Positions 45,544-54,311 of a stretch of DNA of 64,000 bases are shown here, one piece after another (position 1 is the first letter of the stretch; every line of letters starts with the position of its first letter). The notes beneath the pieces are model-generated. The model was not told the DNA's origin, did no database searches, and worked only from the letters and a program-made list of their open reading frames with translations. The DNA comes from Methylobacterium oxalidis (GTDB taxonomy: Bacteria > Pseudomonadota > Alphaproteobacteria > Rhizobiales > Beijerinckiaceae), in the NCBI RefSeq assembly GCF_007992195.1, contig NZ_BJZU01000033.1:1-64000 (forward strand), given 5' to 3'. The position numbers and the translations under genes are program-made.

Positions 45544-47262
45544 GTGGAAACCTGGAATCAAGTCTACGACCCGTTCGGGAACGCGTGGCTCTCGACGCTC
45601 GCGGCCGCCCTGCCGGTCGTCGCGCTGCTCGGGATGATCGCGAGCGGCAAGGTCAAGGCCCATATCGCGGCCGTCCTGTCCCTGGTGATCGCGCTCCTCG
45701 TCGCGATCGTCGCCTTCGGCATGCCGACGGGCCTGGCTCTGCGCGCCTCCGCCTACGGCGTGGCCCTCGGCCTGTTCCCGATCGGCTGGATCATCCTCAA
45801 CGTCATCTTCCTCTACCGGCTGACGGTGGAGAAGGGCTGGTTCGCCACCCTGCAGCAATCGGTGGCGGGCATCACCACGGACCGGCGCATCCAGCTCCTG
45901 CTGGTGGCCTTCGCCTTCGGCGCCTTCTTCGAGGGCGCGGGCGGCTTCGGCACCCCGGTGGCGGTGACGGGCGCGATCCTGATCGGCCTCGGCTTCTCGC
46001 CGCTCGCCGCCTCCGGCCTCTCGCTCATCGCCAACACGGCGCCGGTGGCCTACGGCGCGCTCGGCGCCCCGATCCAGGGCCTCGCCTCGGTCACGGGCTA
46101 CGACCCCTACATCCTCGGCGCCATGATCGGGCGGCAGCTGCCCTTCTTCTCGGTGATCGTGCCGTTCTGGCTGATCTGGGTGTTCGCGGGCTTCCGCGGC
46201 ATGATCGCGGTCTGGCCGCCGATCGCGGTCTGCGGCGTCTCCTTCGCGCTGGCGCAGTTCCTGATCTCGAACTACATCAACCCCTGGATCGTCGACATCG
46301 GCGCCTCGCTCATCTCGATGGGCGCGCTGGTGCTGTTCCTGAAGGTCTGGCGCCCGGCCCAGGTCTGGACCTCGCCGGCGCTGCGCGGCAACGACCCCTC
46401 GATCGGCTACACCTCCGAGCCGCGGCCCGTCGCCCTCGGCGCGGGCGTGCCCGGCGAGATGCCCCGCGTCCACACCGGCGCCCGCACCGCGACCTCGAGC
46501 GAGATCGCCTGGGCCTGGGTGCCGTGGATCATCCTCTCGGTCGTCGTGGCGATCTGGGGCACCGGCTGGTTCAAGAGCCTCGTGAACCCGATCTTCACGA
46601 TCAAGTACGAGGTGCCGGGCCTGCACAACGTGATCATGAAGGTGCCGCCGGTGGTCGCCAAGGCGCATCCGGAGGCGGCGGTCTTCGCCTTCACCTACAT
46701 GTCCTACACGGGCACGGGCGTGCTCATCGCCGCGATCATCTCCGGCCTGATCATGCGCTTCTCGCCCTGGCGCCTCGTCACGGCCTATCTCGAGACGATC
46801 TGGGTCCTGCGCTACTCGCTCATCACCATCGCGGCGATGCTGGCGCTCGGCGTGCTCACCCGCTACGGCGGCGTCGACGCCACCCTCGGCCTCGCCTTCG
46901 CCGGCACGGGCATCCTCTACCCGTTCTTCGGCACGCTGCTCGGCTGGCTCGGCGTGGCGCTGACGGGCTCGGACACCGCCTCGAACGTGCTCTTCGGCGG
47001 CCTGCAGAAGATCACCTCGGAGCAGCTCGGCCTGTCGGGCATCCTGATGGCCTCGGCGAACTCGTCGGGCGGCGTCATGGGCAAGATGATCGACGCGCAG
47101 TCGATCGTCGTGGCCTCCACCGCCACCGGCTATTTCGGCCAGGAGGGCAAGATCCTGCGCTTCGTGTTCTGGCACTCCATCGTGCTCGCCTGCATGGTGG
47201 GCGGCCTCGTGATGCTGCAGGCCTACGTCTACCCGTTCAGCGCGATGGTCATCCACCCGTAG
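45544..47262 (+). CDS. lctP: L-lactate permease (LctP family)
   Basis: A 572-residue proton-coupled lactate/glycolate permease with about 12-14 helices. Family sequence is seen in FGAFFEGAGGFGTPVAVTG, NTAPVAYGALGAPIQGLA, LTGSDTASNVLFGGLQ and LMASANSSGGVMGKMIDAQS. It starts at GTG 45544 with GGAGGAG at 45527-45533. No lactate dehydrogenase is next to it. A strong terminator follows, so it is monocistronic. Confidence 0.95.
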   Translation: METWNQVYDPFGNAWLSTLAAALPVVALLGMIASGKVKAHIAAVLSLVIALLVAIVAFGMPTGLALRASAYGVALGLFPIGWIILNVIFLYRLTVEKGWFATLQQSVAGITTDRRIQLLLVAFAFGAFFEGAGGFGTPVAVTGAILIGLGFSPLAASGLSLIANTAPVAYGALGAPIQGLASVTGYDPYILGAMIGRQLPFFSVIVPFWLIWVFAGFRGMIAVWPPIAVCGVSFALAQFLISNYINPWIVDIGASLISMGALVLFLKVWRPAQVWTSPALRGNDPSIGYTSEPRPVALGAGVPGEMPRVHTGARTATSSEIAWAWVPWIILSVVVAIWGTGWFKSLVNPIFTIKYEVPGLHNVIMKVPPVVAKAHPEAAVFAFTYMSYTGTGVLIAAIISGLIMRFSPWRLVTAYLETIWVLRYSLITIAAMLALGVLTRYGGVDATLGLAFAGTGILYPFFGTLLGWLGVALTGSDTASNVLFGGLQKITSEQLGLSGILMASANSSGGVMGKMIDAQSIVVASTATGYFGQEGKILRFVFWHSIVLACMVGGLVMLQAYVYPFSAMVIHP

Positions 47263-47291
47263 CGCCGGCGCGCAGCCTCGACCGACCCAAG

Positions 47292-47323
47292 CCCGCCCCG
47301 GCCCCGGCCGGGGCGGGTTTTTT
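47292..47323 (+). terminator. Intrinsic terminator of lctP
   Basis: A perfect 10-bp stem CCCGCCCCGG / CCGGGGCGGG with a six-base loop is followed directly by TTTTTT, about 30 nt after the permease stop. This is the clearest rho-independent terminator in the window. Confidence 0.92.
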
Positions 47324-47398
47324 GTCGCGCCGCGCGGGATTACCGGCGCGCCGACCCGCGTGCCTTTCCGCCGTCCCCGCCGGCCCCACCTGAGGGGG

Positions 47399-47932
47399 AT
47401 GTTCCTGTTCCGGCGCGCCGCCCCGCGTGACAGCCTCGCGACCCTGCCCGGGTTCGAGACCGAGCGCCTGCGCGTCGCCGCCCTCGTCGCGCGGGACGCC
47501 GAGGCCCTGCGCCGGCTCACCGACGACCCGGCCATCACGGGCGCCGTCGACTTCCTGCCCGAGCCCTTCACGCTCGCGGACGCGCGCGGGCTGATCGCCT
47601 CGGCCCGGCGCGGCAGCGACCGCTTCAACGGCGTCTGGGAGCGGGAGGGCCGGGCCCTCGTCGCCGTGGTCGGCACGCACCTGCGCGGGGAGGGGGCGGT
47701 GGAGATCGGCTACTGGGTCGGCGGCGCGGCGCGCGGCCGGGGCATCGCCACCGAGGCGGTGGCGGGCATCCTCGACCTCCTCGCCCGCCGCTTCCCCCAC
47801 CGCAGCGTCGTCGCCGAGTGCCGCCCCGGCAACGTCGCCTCCTGGGGCCTGCTGCGCAAGCTCGGCTTCCGGGACACCGGCGAGGAGGGCCACCGGCCGG
47901 GGCGCAGGCTGCTGATGCTCGCACGCCCGTGA
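47399..47932 (+). CDS. GNAT-family N-acetyltransferase (RimJ-like)
   Basis: A 177-residue acetyltransferase. FETERLRVAALVARDAEALR begins the RimJ/RimL type, and the acetyl-CoA site is in IGYWVGGAARGRGIATEAV, followed by NVASWGLLRKLGFRDTG. The acceptor may be a protein N-terminus or a small amine. ATG 47399 is chosen for its GAGGGGG ribosome site. Confidence 0.88.
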   Translation: MFLFRRAAPRDSLATLPGFETERLRVAALVARDAEALRRLTDDPAITGAVDFLPEPFTLADARGLIASARRGSDRFNGVWEREGRALVAVVGTHLRGEGAVEIGYWVGGAARGRGIATEAVAGILDLLARRFPHRSVVAECRPGNVASWGLLRKLGFRDTGEEGHRPGRRLLMLARP

Positions 47933-48011
47933 GGATGCTCACGGGGTGGACGGGCTCGGATCGCCGCCCCGCACCCGTCGCCCGCATGGCCATCATCCTG
48001 TACATGAGGGC

Positions 48012-48305
48012 ATGGGCGAGGGTGAGCGCACCGTCTGGGACGATCTGAAGAACGAGGCCAACATCCGCCTGCGGGCGATCGATTTCCTCGATCTCGACGA
48101 GGCGTTCGACGGACGCTTCGTCCTGTCCCGCGAGGACGAGCGACGCGACTACGGCGAGCAACGCTTCAACATGCTGGTCGAGGTGCAGGGCATCGTCCTC
48201 AACGTCACGTTCACGCCGCGCGGGGACAGGCAGCGGATCATCTCCGCCCGCGTCGCCAGCCGAAAGGAGAGGAGACTCTACCATGCCCGACGGCAAGACG
48301 GCTAA
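48012..48305 (+). CDS. brnT: BrnT-family type II toxin
   Basis: A 97-residue ribonuclease-type toxin of the BrnT family: VWDDLKNEANIRLRAIDFL, DYGEQRFNMLVEVQGIVLNV and the closing RGDRQRIISARVASRKERRL (conserved ISAR). BrnT cleaves RNA and slows growth under stress until neutralised. The 3' end overlaps the brnA start by 23 nt, the usual arrangement. ATG 48012 fits the family length; a longer frame upstream is unsupported. Confidence 0.9.
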   Translation: MGEGERTVWDDLKNEANIRLRAIDFLDLDEAFDGRFVLSREDERRDYGEQRFNMLVEVQGIVLNVTFTPRGDRQRIISARVASRKERRLYHARRQDG

Positions 48306-48585
48306 GCCCGCCAGGGGCCGGACCGACTGGGCGGCTCTGCGGGCCCTGTCGGAGGACGAGATCGAGCGGATCGCGGCCGGGGACGCGGACAACCCCGCCA
48401 CGGTCGACGAGGCGGAGTGGGCGCGGGGCACGGTCGGCCTGCCGCCGCGCAAGACCGCCATCCACGCGACCTTCGACCAGGACGTGGTGGCCTTCTTCAA
48501 GCAGGGCGGCCGGGGCTACCAGACCCGCATGAACGCCGTGCTGCGCCGCTACATGGAGGCCCAGATCGCCAAGAAGGAGGGCTGA
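48283..48585 (+). CDS. brnA: BrnA-family antitoxin
   Basis: A 100-residue antitoxin of the BrnA/CopG type. The hallmark DNPATVDEAEWARG is followed by a ribbon-helix-helix-like end, FKQGGRGYQTRMNAVLRRYM. It should bind both BrnT and the operon promoter, giving autoregulation. The acidic N-terminal half with its IAAGDADNP stretch is typical. Confidence 0.9.
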   Translation: MPDGKTAKPARGRTDWAALRALSEDEIERIAAGDADNPATVDEAEWARGTVGLPPRKTAIHATFDQDVVAFFKQGGRGYQTRMNAVLRRYMEAQIAKKEG

Positions 48586-48607
48586 CGGCGAAGGGTCGAG
48601 ATCCGGC

Positions 48608-50041
48608 CTACTCCGCCGCCGCCCGCGGCTCGCCCGCGCCGGCGATCCAGGCGGCGAGGTCGGCCCGGGCCCGGTCGGTCAGCGCCCGCTTCTTCAGCGC
48701 CGCCTTCTCGGGGCCCCGCAGGCGGCGGCCGGTCTCGTTGCGGGGCGCGCGCTCCAGCGGCGGGAACAGCCCGAAATTCACGTTCATCGGCTGGAACGAG
48801 CGGGGCGCGTTCGCCTCCCGCTCCGCCCCCCCGGTGAGGTGGCCGCCCGTGATGTGGGCGATCAGCGCGCCGAGCGCCGTCGTCTGCGGCAGCGGCGGCA
48901 GGGTGTCGCCCCGCGCCTCGGCGAGCGCGAAGCGGCCGGCCATCAGGCCCACCGCCGCGCTCTCGACGTAGCCCTCGCAGCCCGTGATCTGGCCGGCGAA
49001 GCGCAGCGAGGGCCGGGCCCGGAGCCGCAGCGTCGCGTCGAGGAGGCGGGGCGAATCGAGGTAGGTGTTGCGGTGCAGGCCCCCGAGCCGGGCGAACTCG
49101 GCGTTCTCGAGGCCGGGGATCGTGCGGAAGATCCGCACCTGCTCGGCGTGGCGCAGCTTCGTCTGGAAGCCCACCATGTTGTAGAGGGTGCCCAGCGCGT
49201 TGTCCTGGCGCAGCTGCACGATGGCGCAGGGCTTGACCGTGGGGTCGTGCGGGTTCGTCAGCCCCACGGGCTTCATCGGGCCGTGGCGCAGGGTCTCGGG
49301 GCCGCGCTCGGCCATGACCTCGATCGGCAGGCAGCCGTCGAAGTAGGGGGTCGTGCCCTCCCACGCCTTGAAGCCCGTCTTCTCGCCCGCGATCAGCGCC
49401 GCCACGAAGGCGTCGTACTGCGCCCGGTCCATCGGGCAGTTCAGGTAGTCGGCCCCGGTGCCGCCCGGCCCCGGCTTGTCGTAGCGCGACTGGAACCACG
49501 CGCGCCCCATGTCGATGGAGTCGCGGTGCACGATCGGCGCGATGGCGTCGAAGAAGGCGAGGGCGTCCGCGCCCGTCAGCGCGCCGATCGCCTCGGCGAG
49601 GGCGGGCGCGGTCAGCGGGCCCGTCGCCACGATGGTCGGCCCCCAGGATTCGGGCGGCAGCCCGGCCACCTCCTCCCGCACGATCGTGACGAGGGGGTGC
49701 GCCTCGAGCGCGTCCGTCACGGCCCGCGCGAAGCCCTCGCGGTCGACGGCGAGCGCCCCGCCCGCCGGGACCTGGTTGGCGTCGCCCATGCGCATGATGA
49801 GCGAGCCGAGGCTGCGCATCTCCTGGTGCAGGAGGCCGACCGCGTTGCCCTGCGCATCGTCCGAGCGGAAGGAGTTCGAGCAGACGAGCTCGGCGAGGCT
49901 GTCGGTCTGGTGGGCGTCGGTGCCGCGCACCGGCCGCATCTCGTGGAGCACGACCCTGTGGCCGCCGCCCGCGATCTGCCAGGCCGCCTCGGAGCCGGCG
50001 AGCCCGCCGCCGACGATATGGATGGGATCTCGTGCCGTCAT
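48608..50041 (-). CDS. trmFO: Methylenetetrahydrofolate-tRNA-(uracil-5-)-methyltransferase
   Basis: A 477-residue flavoprotein methylating U54 in tRNA with methylenetetrahydrofolate and FAD. The N-terminal FAD motif is [37 protein letters not shown] and [20 protein letters not shown] are family signatures. Length is normal. It converges on brnA. A FUSC-protein gene is divergent with a duplicated start region. Confidence 0.95.
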   Translation of the reverse strand: MTARDPIHIVGGGLAGSEAAWQIAGGGHRVVLHEMRPVRGTDAHQTDSLAELVCSNSFRSDDAQGNAVGLLHQEMRSLGSLIMRMGDANQVPAGGALAVDREGFARAVTDALEAHPLVTIVREEVAGLPPESWGPTIVATGPLTAPALAEAIGALTGADALAFFDAIAPIVHRDSIDMGRAWFQSRYDKPGPGGTGADYLNCPMDRAQYDAFVAALIAGEKTGFKAWEGTTPYFDGCLPIEVMAERGPETLRHGPMKPVGLTNPHDPTVKPCAIVQLRQDNALGTLYNMVGFQTKLRHAEQVRIFRTIPGLENAEFARLGGLHRNTYLDSPRLLDATLRLRARPSLRFAGQITGCEGYVESAAVGLMAGRFALAEARGDTLPPLPQTTALGALIAHITGGHLTGGAEREANAPRSFQPMNVNFGLFPPLERAPRNETGRRLRGPEKAALKKRALTDRARADLAAWIAGAGEPRAAAE

Positions 50042-50123
50042 CCGGAGGATCTAGACCCGCCGGCGGGGCCGATCAACGGCGGCGGGGCGGATGGCGGCCC
50101 GGGCTGAACCGCGGCCCCGGCCG

Positions 50124-50190
50124 CGCGGTTGGTGCCCGGCATGAGCGCGCGCGAGCGCGCGGTCGGTGCCCGGCATGAGCGCGCGCGAGA
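50124..50190. repeat. 34-bp tandem duplication at the FUSC gene start
   Basis: GGTGCCCGGCATGAGCGCGC occurs at 50131 and again at 50165, part of a 34-nt near-perfect direct repeat. Because 34 is not a multiple of three, the ATG of copy 1 (50141) opens a different frame from the ATG of copy 2 (50175). Confidence 0.85.
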
Positions 50191-50813
50191 CGGCGGAGAG
50201 AGGCGGCCCGCAGGCGGGAGAGGGGGCGGAGGCCGCGCTCTCGGCGGAGGCCGCGCGGGCCCGCGAGGCGCGCGACGTCAGCCGGATCGGCTGGCTGCGC
50301 GACCAGCTCCGCCGGGTCGCCAAGCGCCTGCCCCTGCACCGGCGCCTCACCCGCGGCACGGCGCACGGACTGATGTCGGCCTGCGCGGCCCTCGTCGCCT
50401 ACCTGCCGACGCAGGCGCTGGGCCTGCGCGAGGGGTTCTGGAGCGCCATCACGGCGCTCGCGGTGGCGCAGACCGAGTTCGGCGCCACCCGCTCCACCGC
50501 CCGCGACCAGTTCACGGGGGCGGCGATCGGGGGTCTGATCGGGCTCGGCGCCGCCATGGCGGCGGGGCCGAGCCTGCCCGCCTACGCGCTCGCCGTGCTG
50601 CTCTCGATCCTGGCCTGCTGGCTCGTCAACGTGGCGAGCGCCGGGCGGCTCGCCGCCATCACGGCCACCATCCTTCTGCTCGTGCCCCATGTCGGCAGCG
50701 TCGAGCGGATGCTGGGCTCGCGGGTGTTCGAGGTCGGCTGGGGCGTGTGCGTGGCCATCGCCACGGTCTGGGTCGTGACGCGGGTCAACCGGCGCCTCGG
50801 CGTCCGGTTCTGA
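50175..50813 (+). CDS. FUSC-family membrane protein
   Basis: A 212-residue membrane protein of the fusaric-acid-resistance (FUSC) class. About four helices are seen (AHGLMSACAALVAYLPTQAL, ALAVAQTEFGATRSTARDQF, AIGGLIGLGAAMAAG, AITATILLLVPHV), the length of a single FUSC half, without the soluble domain of larger transporters. The first 45 residues are charged and Ala/Glu-rich. The gene lies in a tandem repeat at its 5' end, so the start codon is less certain than usual. Confidence 0.82.
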   Translation: MSARETAERGGPQAGEGAEAALSAEAARAREARDVSRIGWLRDQLRRVAKRLPLHRRLTRGTAHGLMSACAALVAYLPTQALGLREGFWSAITALAVAQTEFGATRSTARDQFTGAAIGGLIGLGAAMAAGPSLPAYALAVLLSILACWLVNVASAGRLAAITATILLLVPHVGSVERMLGSRVFEVGWGVCVAIATVWVVTRVNRRLGVRF

Positions 50814-50822
50814 GGCCGCGCC

Positions 50823-51797
50823 TCAGTGCAGCGGCGGGCTGATGAGGAAGCGCTCGCGGTCGCCCGAGACCAGGGAGAGCTTGACCGTCCGCCCCTCGCG
50901 CAGGACCGTGAGCGGCACCCGCACACCCGCCTCGCCGAGCGCCCAGACCCGCCGGAAGAAGTCCGCGAGGTCCCCCACCGGCTCGCCCGCCACCGCCTCC
51001 ACGAGGTCGCCGACGCGCAGGTCCCCCGCCTCGGCGGGGCCGTTGTCGGCGAGCCCCATCACCGCGATGCCCTCGTCGGTCTCGGTCGCGTAGAGCCCGA
51101 GCCAGGGGCGGGGCGGCCGGTTCGGGCGGCCGCGGGCGGCGAGGTCGTCGAGGATCGGCGGCAGGAGATCGATCGGGACCACGAGGTTGATCGGGCGCCC
51201 GCCCGACGCGCCGCCCTGCTGCAGCTGGAGGGAGCCGATGCCGACGAGGTCGCCCTCCGCGCCGATCAGGGCGGTGCCGCCCCAGTGCGGGTGCGAGGGC
51301 GCGATGAAGAGGGCCTCGTCGAGGACGTACTCCCAGTAGCCCGCGAATTCCTGGCGGCCGATCACCTGCGCGGCGACGCTGTGGCCGCGCCCGCCGGCAC
51401 CGGCCAGCACGGCCCGGTCGCCGGGCCTGAGGCCGGCGGAGCGTCCGATCCGCAGCGCCGGCAGGGCGAGGTCGCCGAGCGCCTGGACGAGGCCGAGGCC
51501 GGAGGCCGCGTCGAAGCCGACCACGTGGCCGGGCACCGAGCGCCCGTCATGGGTGGTGAGCCAGACCGTGTCGGCCTCCATGATCAGGTAGCCGACCGTG
51601 AGGACGAGCCCGTCCTCGCGGATCAGCACGCCGTTGCCCGCCCGCTCGGTGCCGAGCGTCTCGGCCGTGAAGGCTTCCGGGGGAACCCGCGTCGAGAGGG
51701 CGACGACGGCGCTGAGCGCCCGGTCGAGGTCGTAGCCGTAGTCGCCGGGCTTGGGCTGCACGGAAGCGGGGATCTTCCAGTCGCCGTGCGAGGCCAT
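50823..51797 (-). CDS. HtrA-like PDZ protein lacking the catalytic triad
   Basis: A 324-residue protein with a trypsin-like fold followed by a PDZ domain (from about residue 228, WLGLYATETDEGIAVMGLAD). Aligned by eye to DegP, all three catalytic residues are gone: the His in TNxHVV reads LTVGYLI, the Asp in SDIAL reads SGLGL, and the GNSGG Ser reads HPHWGGTALIG. There is no signal peptide. It is therefore a binding or sensing pseudoprotease. It starts divergently from the ECF sigma factor gene with 291 nt between. Confidence 0.8.
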   Translation of the reverse strand: MASHGDWKIPASVQPKPGDYGYDLDRALSAVVALSTRVPPEAFTAETLGTERAGNGVLIREDGLVLTVGYLIMEADTVWLTTHDGRSVPGHVVGFDAASGLGLVQALGDLALPALRIGRSAGLRPGDRAVLAGAGGRGHSVAAQVIGRQEFAGYWEYVLDEALFIAPSHPHWGGTALIGAEGDLVGIGSLQLQQGGASGGRPINLVVPIDLLPPILDDLAARGRPNRPPRPWLGLYATETDEGIAVMGLADNGPAEAGDLRVGDLVEAVAGEPVGDLADFFRRVWALGEAGVRVPLTVLREGRTVKLSLVSGDRERFLISPPLH

Positions 51798-52088
51798 GGC
51801 GGTCGCGTCCTTTCGGGGCCGGCAGGGATTTCGAGAGGGTCAGAGATAGGTCGGAGACCCCGGCCCGACAGCCTCCGCGCGGCGAAGCGTCCGGCATCGG
51901 GACGAGCGGCCCGCACCGGCGGGAAAAGGCCGGCCCGGGGGCCGAGCGGCAGGCACCCGGGCCAAGCGGCGCCGTATGGCGCGGGCGGCGGCGCTGCACT
52001 ACCATCCGCGCCGGATCGGCCCGCGCCGGGACGGGGCCTCGCGCCGCACGCCCGGCGCGCGTCCGGCGGGGCTCGAGGGAGGCGCCGG

Positions 52089-52667
52089 GTGACCGAGCGA
52101 GAAGGTGCCAGCCCCGTGCGCGACGACGCGACCCTTGTGCGGCTCCTCGACGCGGTGGCGGCCCGGGACGAGGCGGCCCTGCGCCGCCTCTACGACCTCA
52201 CCGCCCCGAAACTTCTCGGCGTGATCCTGCGTATCCAGCGCGACCGGTCGGCCGCCGAGGACACCCTCCAGGACGTCTTCCTGCGGGTCTGGCTGGCGGC
52301 GGGCTCCTACGCGCCGGAGGCGGGGCGCCCGCTCACCTGGCTCTGCGCGATCGCGCGCAACCGGGCCATCGACGCGGTGCGCCGCCGGAGCGAGCTCCAG
52401 GGTCCGGTGCTGGAGGACGGGGAGGATTGGTTGGAGCGGCTCGCCGATCCCCACGACAGCGAGGGCGCGATCCTCGGCCGCGACGCGCTGCGGGCCTGCC
52501 TCGCGCGGCTCGACCCCACGCACCGGGACTGCGTGGTGCTGGCCTACTGCGAGGGTTTCTCCCGCGAGGATCTCAGCGCGCGCTTCGGGCGGCCCGTCAA
52601 CACCATCAAGACCTGGCTGCACCGGGCGCTGGCCAGCCTGAAGGGCTGCCTGGAGGCGGCCGCGTGA
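52089..52667 (+). CDS. ECF-type RNA polymerase sigma factor
   Basis: A 192-residue extracytoplasmic-function sigma factor. Region 2 is about residues 20-85 (LRRLYDLTAPKLLGVI, AEDTLQDVFLRVWLAAGSY), followed by region 4 with HRDCVVLAYCEGFSREDLSA and the helix-turn-helix GRPVNTIKTWLHRALASLKG. GTG 52089 has a good ribosome site, GAGGGAGG. Its stop overlaps the next gene's GTG, so the two are coupled, the classic sigma/anti-sigma pairing. Confidence 0.93.
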   Translation: MTEREGASPVRDDATLVRLLDAVAARDEAALRRLYDLTAPKLLGVILRIQRDRSAAEDTLQDVFLRVWLAAGSYAPEAGRPLTWLCAIARNRAIDAVRRRSELQGPVLEDGEDWLERLADPHDSEGAILGRDALRACLARLDPTHRDCVVLAYCEGFSREDLSARFGRPVNTIKTWLHRALASLKGCLEAAA

Positions 52668-53365
52668 GCGCCGGGCCGGAGCCGGCCGGGGACGCGGCCG
52701 GCGAGTACGTGCTCGGCACGCTGGGGGGCGCGGAGCGGGCCGCCTTCGAGCGCGCGCTCGCGCGGGAGCCGGCGCTGGCCGCGGCGGTGCGGGACTGGGA
52801 GCGGCGCCTCGCCCCCTTGGGCCTCCTCGCCGCCGAGGTGCGGCCCGGCCCGGAGGTCTGGGAGCGGATCGCCCGGGCGCTGCCCGGGGGCGCGGCCGCC
52901 AACGACAACCCGGACGGCCCGCTCGTGCGGCGGCTGCGCTTCTGGCAGGGGACCGCCGCCGCCGCGACCGTGCTGGCGGCGGGGCTCGCCGCCTTCCTCC
53001 TGACGCCCCGGCCCGAGCGGCGGGAGGGCGCCCGCTACCTCGCCGTGGTGACGAGCGGGGGCGCTGCCCCCGCCCTCGTGGTCAGCATCGACACGGCGAC
53101 GGGCGAGACCGCCGTGCGCCCCGTGGCGGCCGAGGCGCCGGCCGGGCACAGCCTGCAGCTCTGGTACGTCGGCACAGACGCGACCCCGCGGCCGCTCGGC
53201 CTCGTCGGCACCGGCGCCGCGCGGGTGAGCCTGCCCGAGGCCGCGAGGGCGGGGGCAGGGGCGGGCGAGGGCGTCCTCGCCGTCTCGGTCGAGCCGCCGG
53301 GCGGCTCCCCGACCGGCCTGCCGACCGGCCCGGTGCTCTACACGGGCAAGCTGATCCGGCAGTGA
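52664..53365 (+). CDS. Anti-sigma factor (RskA-like)
   Basis: A 233-residue bitopic protein. The cytoplasmic N-terminus with GDAAGEYVLGTLGGAERAAF matches the sigma-binding part of RskA-type anti-sigma factors; a single helix follows (AAAATVLAAGLAAFLLT), and the periplasmic part has HSLQLWYVGTDATPRPLGLV of the RskA C-terminal domain. It starts at GTG 52664 inside the sigma factor's stop. It presumably holds the sigma factor at the membrane until a signal or proteolysis releases it. Confidence 0.9.
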   Translation: MSAGPEPAGDAAGEYVLGTLGGAERAAFERALAREPALAAAVRDWERRLAPLGLLAAEVRPGPEVWERIARALPGGAAANDNPDGPLVRRLRFWQGTAAAATVLAAGLAAFLLTPRPERREGARYLAVVTSGGAAPALVVSIDTATGETAVRPVAAEAPAGHSLQLWYVGTDATPRPLGLVGTGAARVSLPEAARAGAGAGEGVLAVSVEPPGGSPTGLPTGPVLYTGKLIRQ

Positions 53366-53423
53366 GGGAGGCGCCGCGCGAGGCGGCCGGCTGCCCGCCA
53401 CCGGACCGGCCGGACGGCCGAGA

Positions 53424-53447
53424 CCGGCCCCGCCGCGGCGGGACCGG
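53424..53447. terminator. GC hairpin between anti-sigma and fasciclin genes
   Basis: CCGG-CCCCGCCG / CGGCGGG-CCGG forms a compact palindrome between two convergent genes. No T-run follows; termination is possible but weak. Confidence 0.3.
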
Positions 53448-53458
53448 CCGTTCGCGCA

Positions 53459-54019
53459 TCAGGGCTGGAGCACGCCGTCGATCACGTGGATGACGCCGTT
53501 CGACTGCATCACGTTGGCGACGGTCACGGTCGCCCGGTTGCCCTTCGCGTCCGTCAGGTAGACCGTCTTGCCCTTCGTGGTGACCGTGAGCGGCGTGCCC
53601 TGGACGGTCCTGAGCTGGGCCATGCCGCCGCCGTCCCTGGCCATCGCCGCCAGGTCCTTCCCCGTCAGCGTGCCGGGGACCACGTGGTAGGTCAGGATCG
53701 CCGTCAGGGTGCCCTTGTTCTGCGGCTGGACCAGGGTCTCGACGGTGCCCGGCGGCAGCTTCGCGAAGGCCGCGTTGGTCGGCGCGAAGACCGTGAAGGG
53801 ACCGGGACCCGACAGGGTCTCCACGAGGCCCGCGGCCTTCACGGCGGCGACGAGGGTGGTGTGGTCCTTCGAGTTGACCGCGTTCTCGACGATGGTCTTC
53901 GAGGCGTACATCGGCGCGCCGCCCACCATCGGGTTCTTGGCGAGCGCGGCGCCGGGCAGGGCGAGGCCGGCGGCGAGGGCGAGGGCCGCGGCGAGCCGGG
54001 CGGCGTGCGTGGAGATCAT
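53459..54019 (-). CDS. Fasciclin (FAS1) domain secreted protein
   Basis: A 186-residue exported protein: signal peptide at residues 1-27 (LAAALALAAGLALPGAALAK) and one FAS1 domain with the H1 box GPFTVFAPTNAAFAKLP, a central YHVVPGTLTG and the H2-like NGVIHVIDGVLQP. FAS1 proteins mediate adhesion or bind polymers on the surface. In several bacteria a FAS1 gene next to an ECF/anti-sigma pair is a regulated target, which fits the convergent position here but is not shown. Confidence 0.92.
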   Translation of the reverse strand: MISTHAARLAAALALAAGLALPGAALAKNPMVGGAPMYASKTIVENAVNSKDHTTLVAAVKAAGLVETLSGPGPFTVFAPTNAAFAKLPPGTVETLVQPQNKGTLTAILTYHVVPGTLTGKDLAAMARDGGGMAQLRTVQGTPLTVTTKGKTVYLTDAKGNRATVTVANVMQSNGVIHVIDGVLQP

Positions 54020-54094
54020 GAGCGTTTCCTCTTCTCGGTCCGCTCCTCGGCGGAAGCGGCCCGGCCCCCTACGGCGGGGAAAGAGGAAAGGTTT

Positions 54095-54113
54095 CGCGCA
54101 ATCGAACTGCGCG
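54095..54113. promoter_or_regulatory. Palindrome CGCGCA-N7-TGCGCG upstream of the fasciclin gene
   Basis: Perfect 6-bp arms around ATCGAAC, about 76 nt before the fasciclin ATG. It could be an operator or a leader hairpin; the binding protein is unknown. Confidence 0.3.
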
Positions 54114-54223
54114 GGAGGCGTTTCCGCGAACCCGTCCCGGCTGCGCCGGCAAGGCGCCGTCCTCGGGCCGGCGGGGGGCCAGGCCGGACCCTCTCCCGGG
54201 GCGGTCGCGAGCCCCGAAACACG

Positions 54224-54250
54224 AAAAACCGCCCGATCCCGAGGGAGCGG
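54224..54250 (-). terminator. Terminator of the outer-membrane protein gene
   Basis: On the minus strand, CCGC-TCCC-TC-GGGA plus GCGG forms a stem with a small bulge, followed by TTTTTCGTG. It lies about 60 nt past the stop of the gene starting at 55253. Confidence 0.6.
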
Positions 54251-54311
54251 ACGGCTTCGTGATCCGGCCGGGTCCGGCCCGAGTCGCCTCGGGCCGGGTT
54301 GGCGCGTGATC

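Larger units (their letters stand above)
54020..54311. other. Intergenic region with palindrome and leftward terminator
   Basis: No gene in these 292 nt. They contain the 5' region of the fasciclin gene with the palindrome described separately, and the terminator for the outer-membrane protein gene. Confidence 0.4.

Noticed and set aside
54095..54113. T-arm of a tRNA gene (TTCGATT loop)
   Set aside because: No matching acceptor, D or anticodon arms nearby, and the stem pairs the wrong bases for a T-arm.
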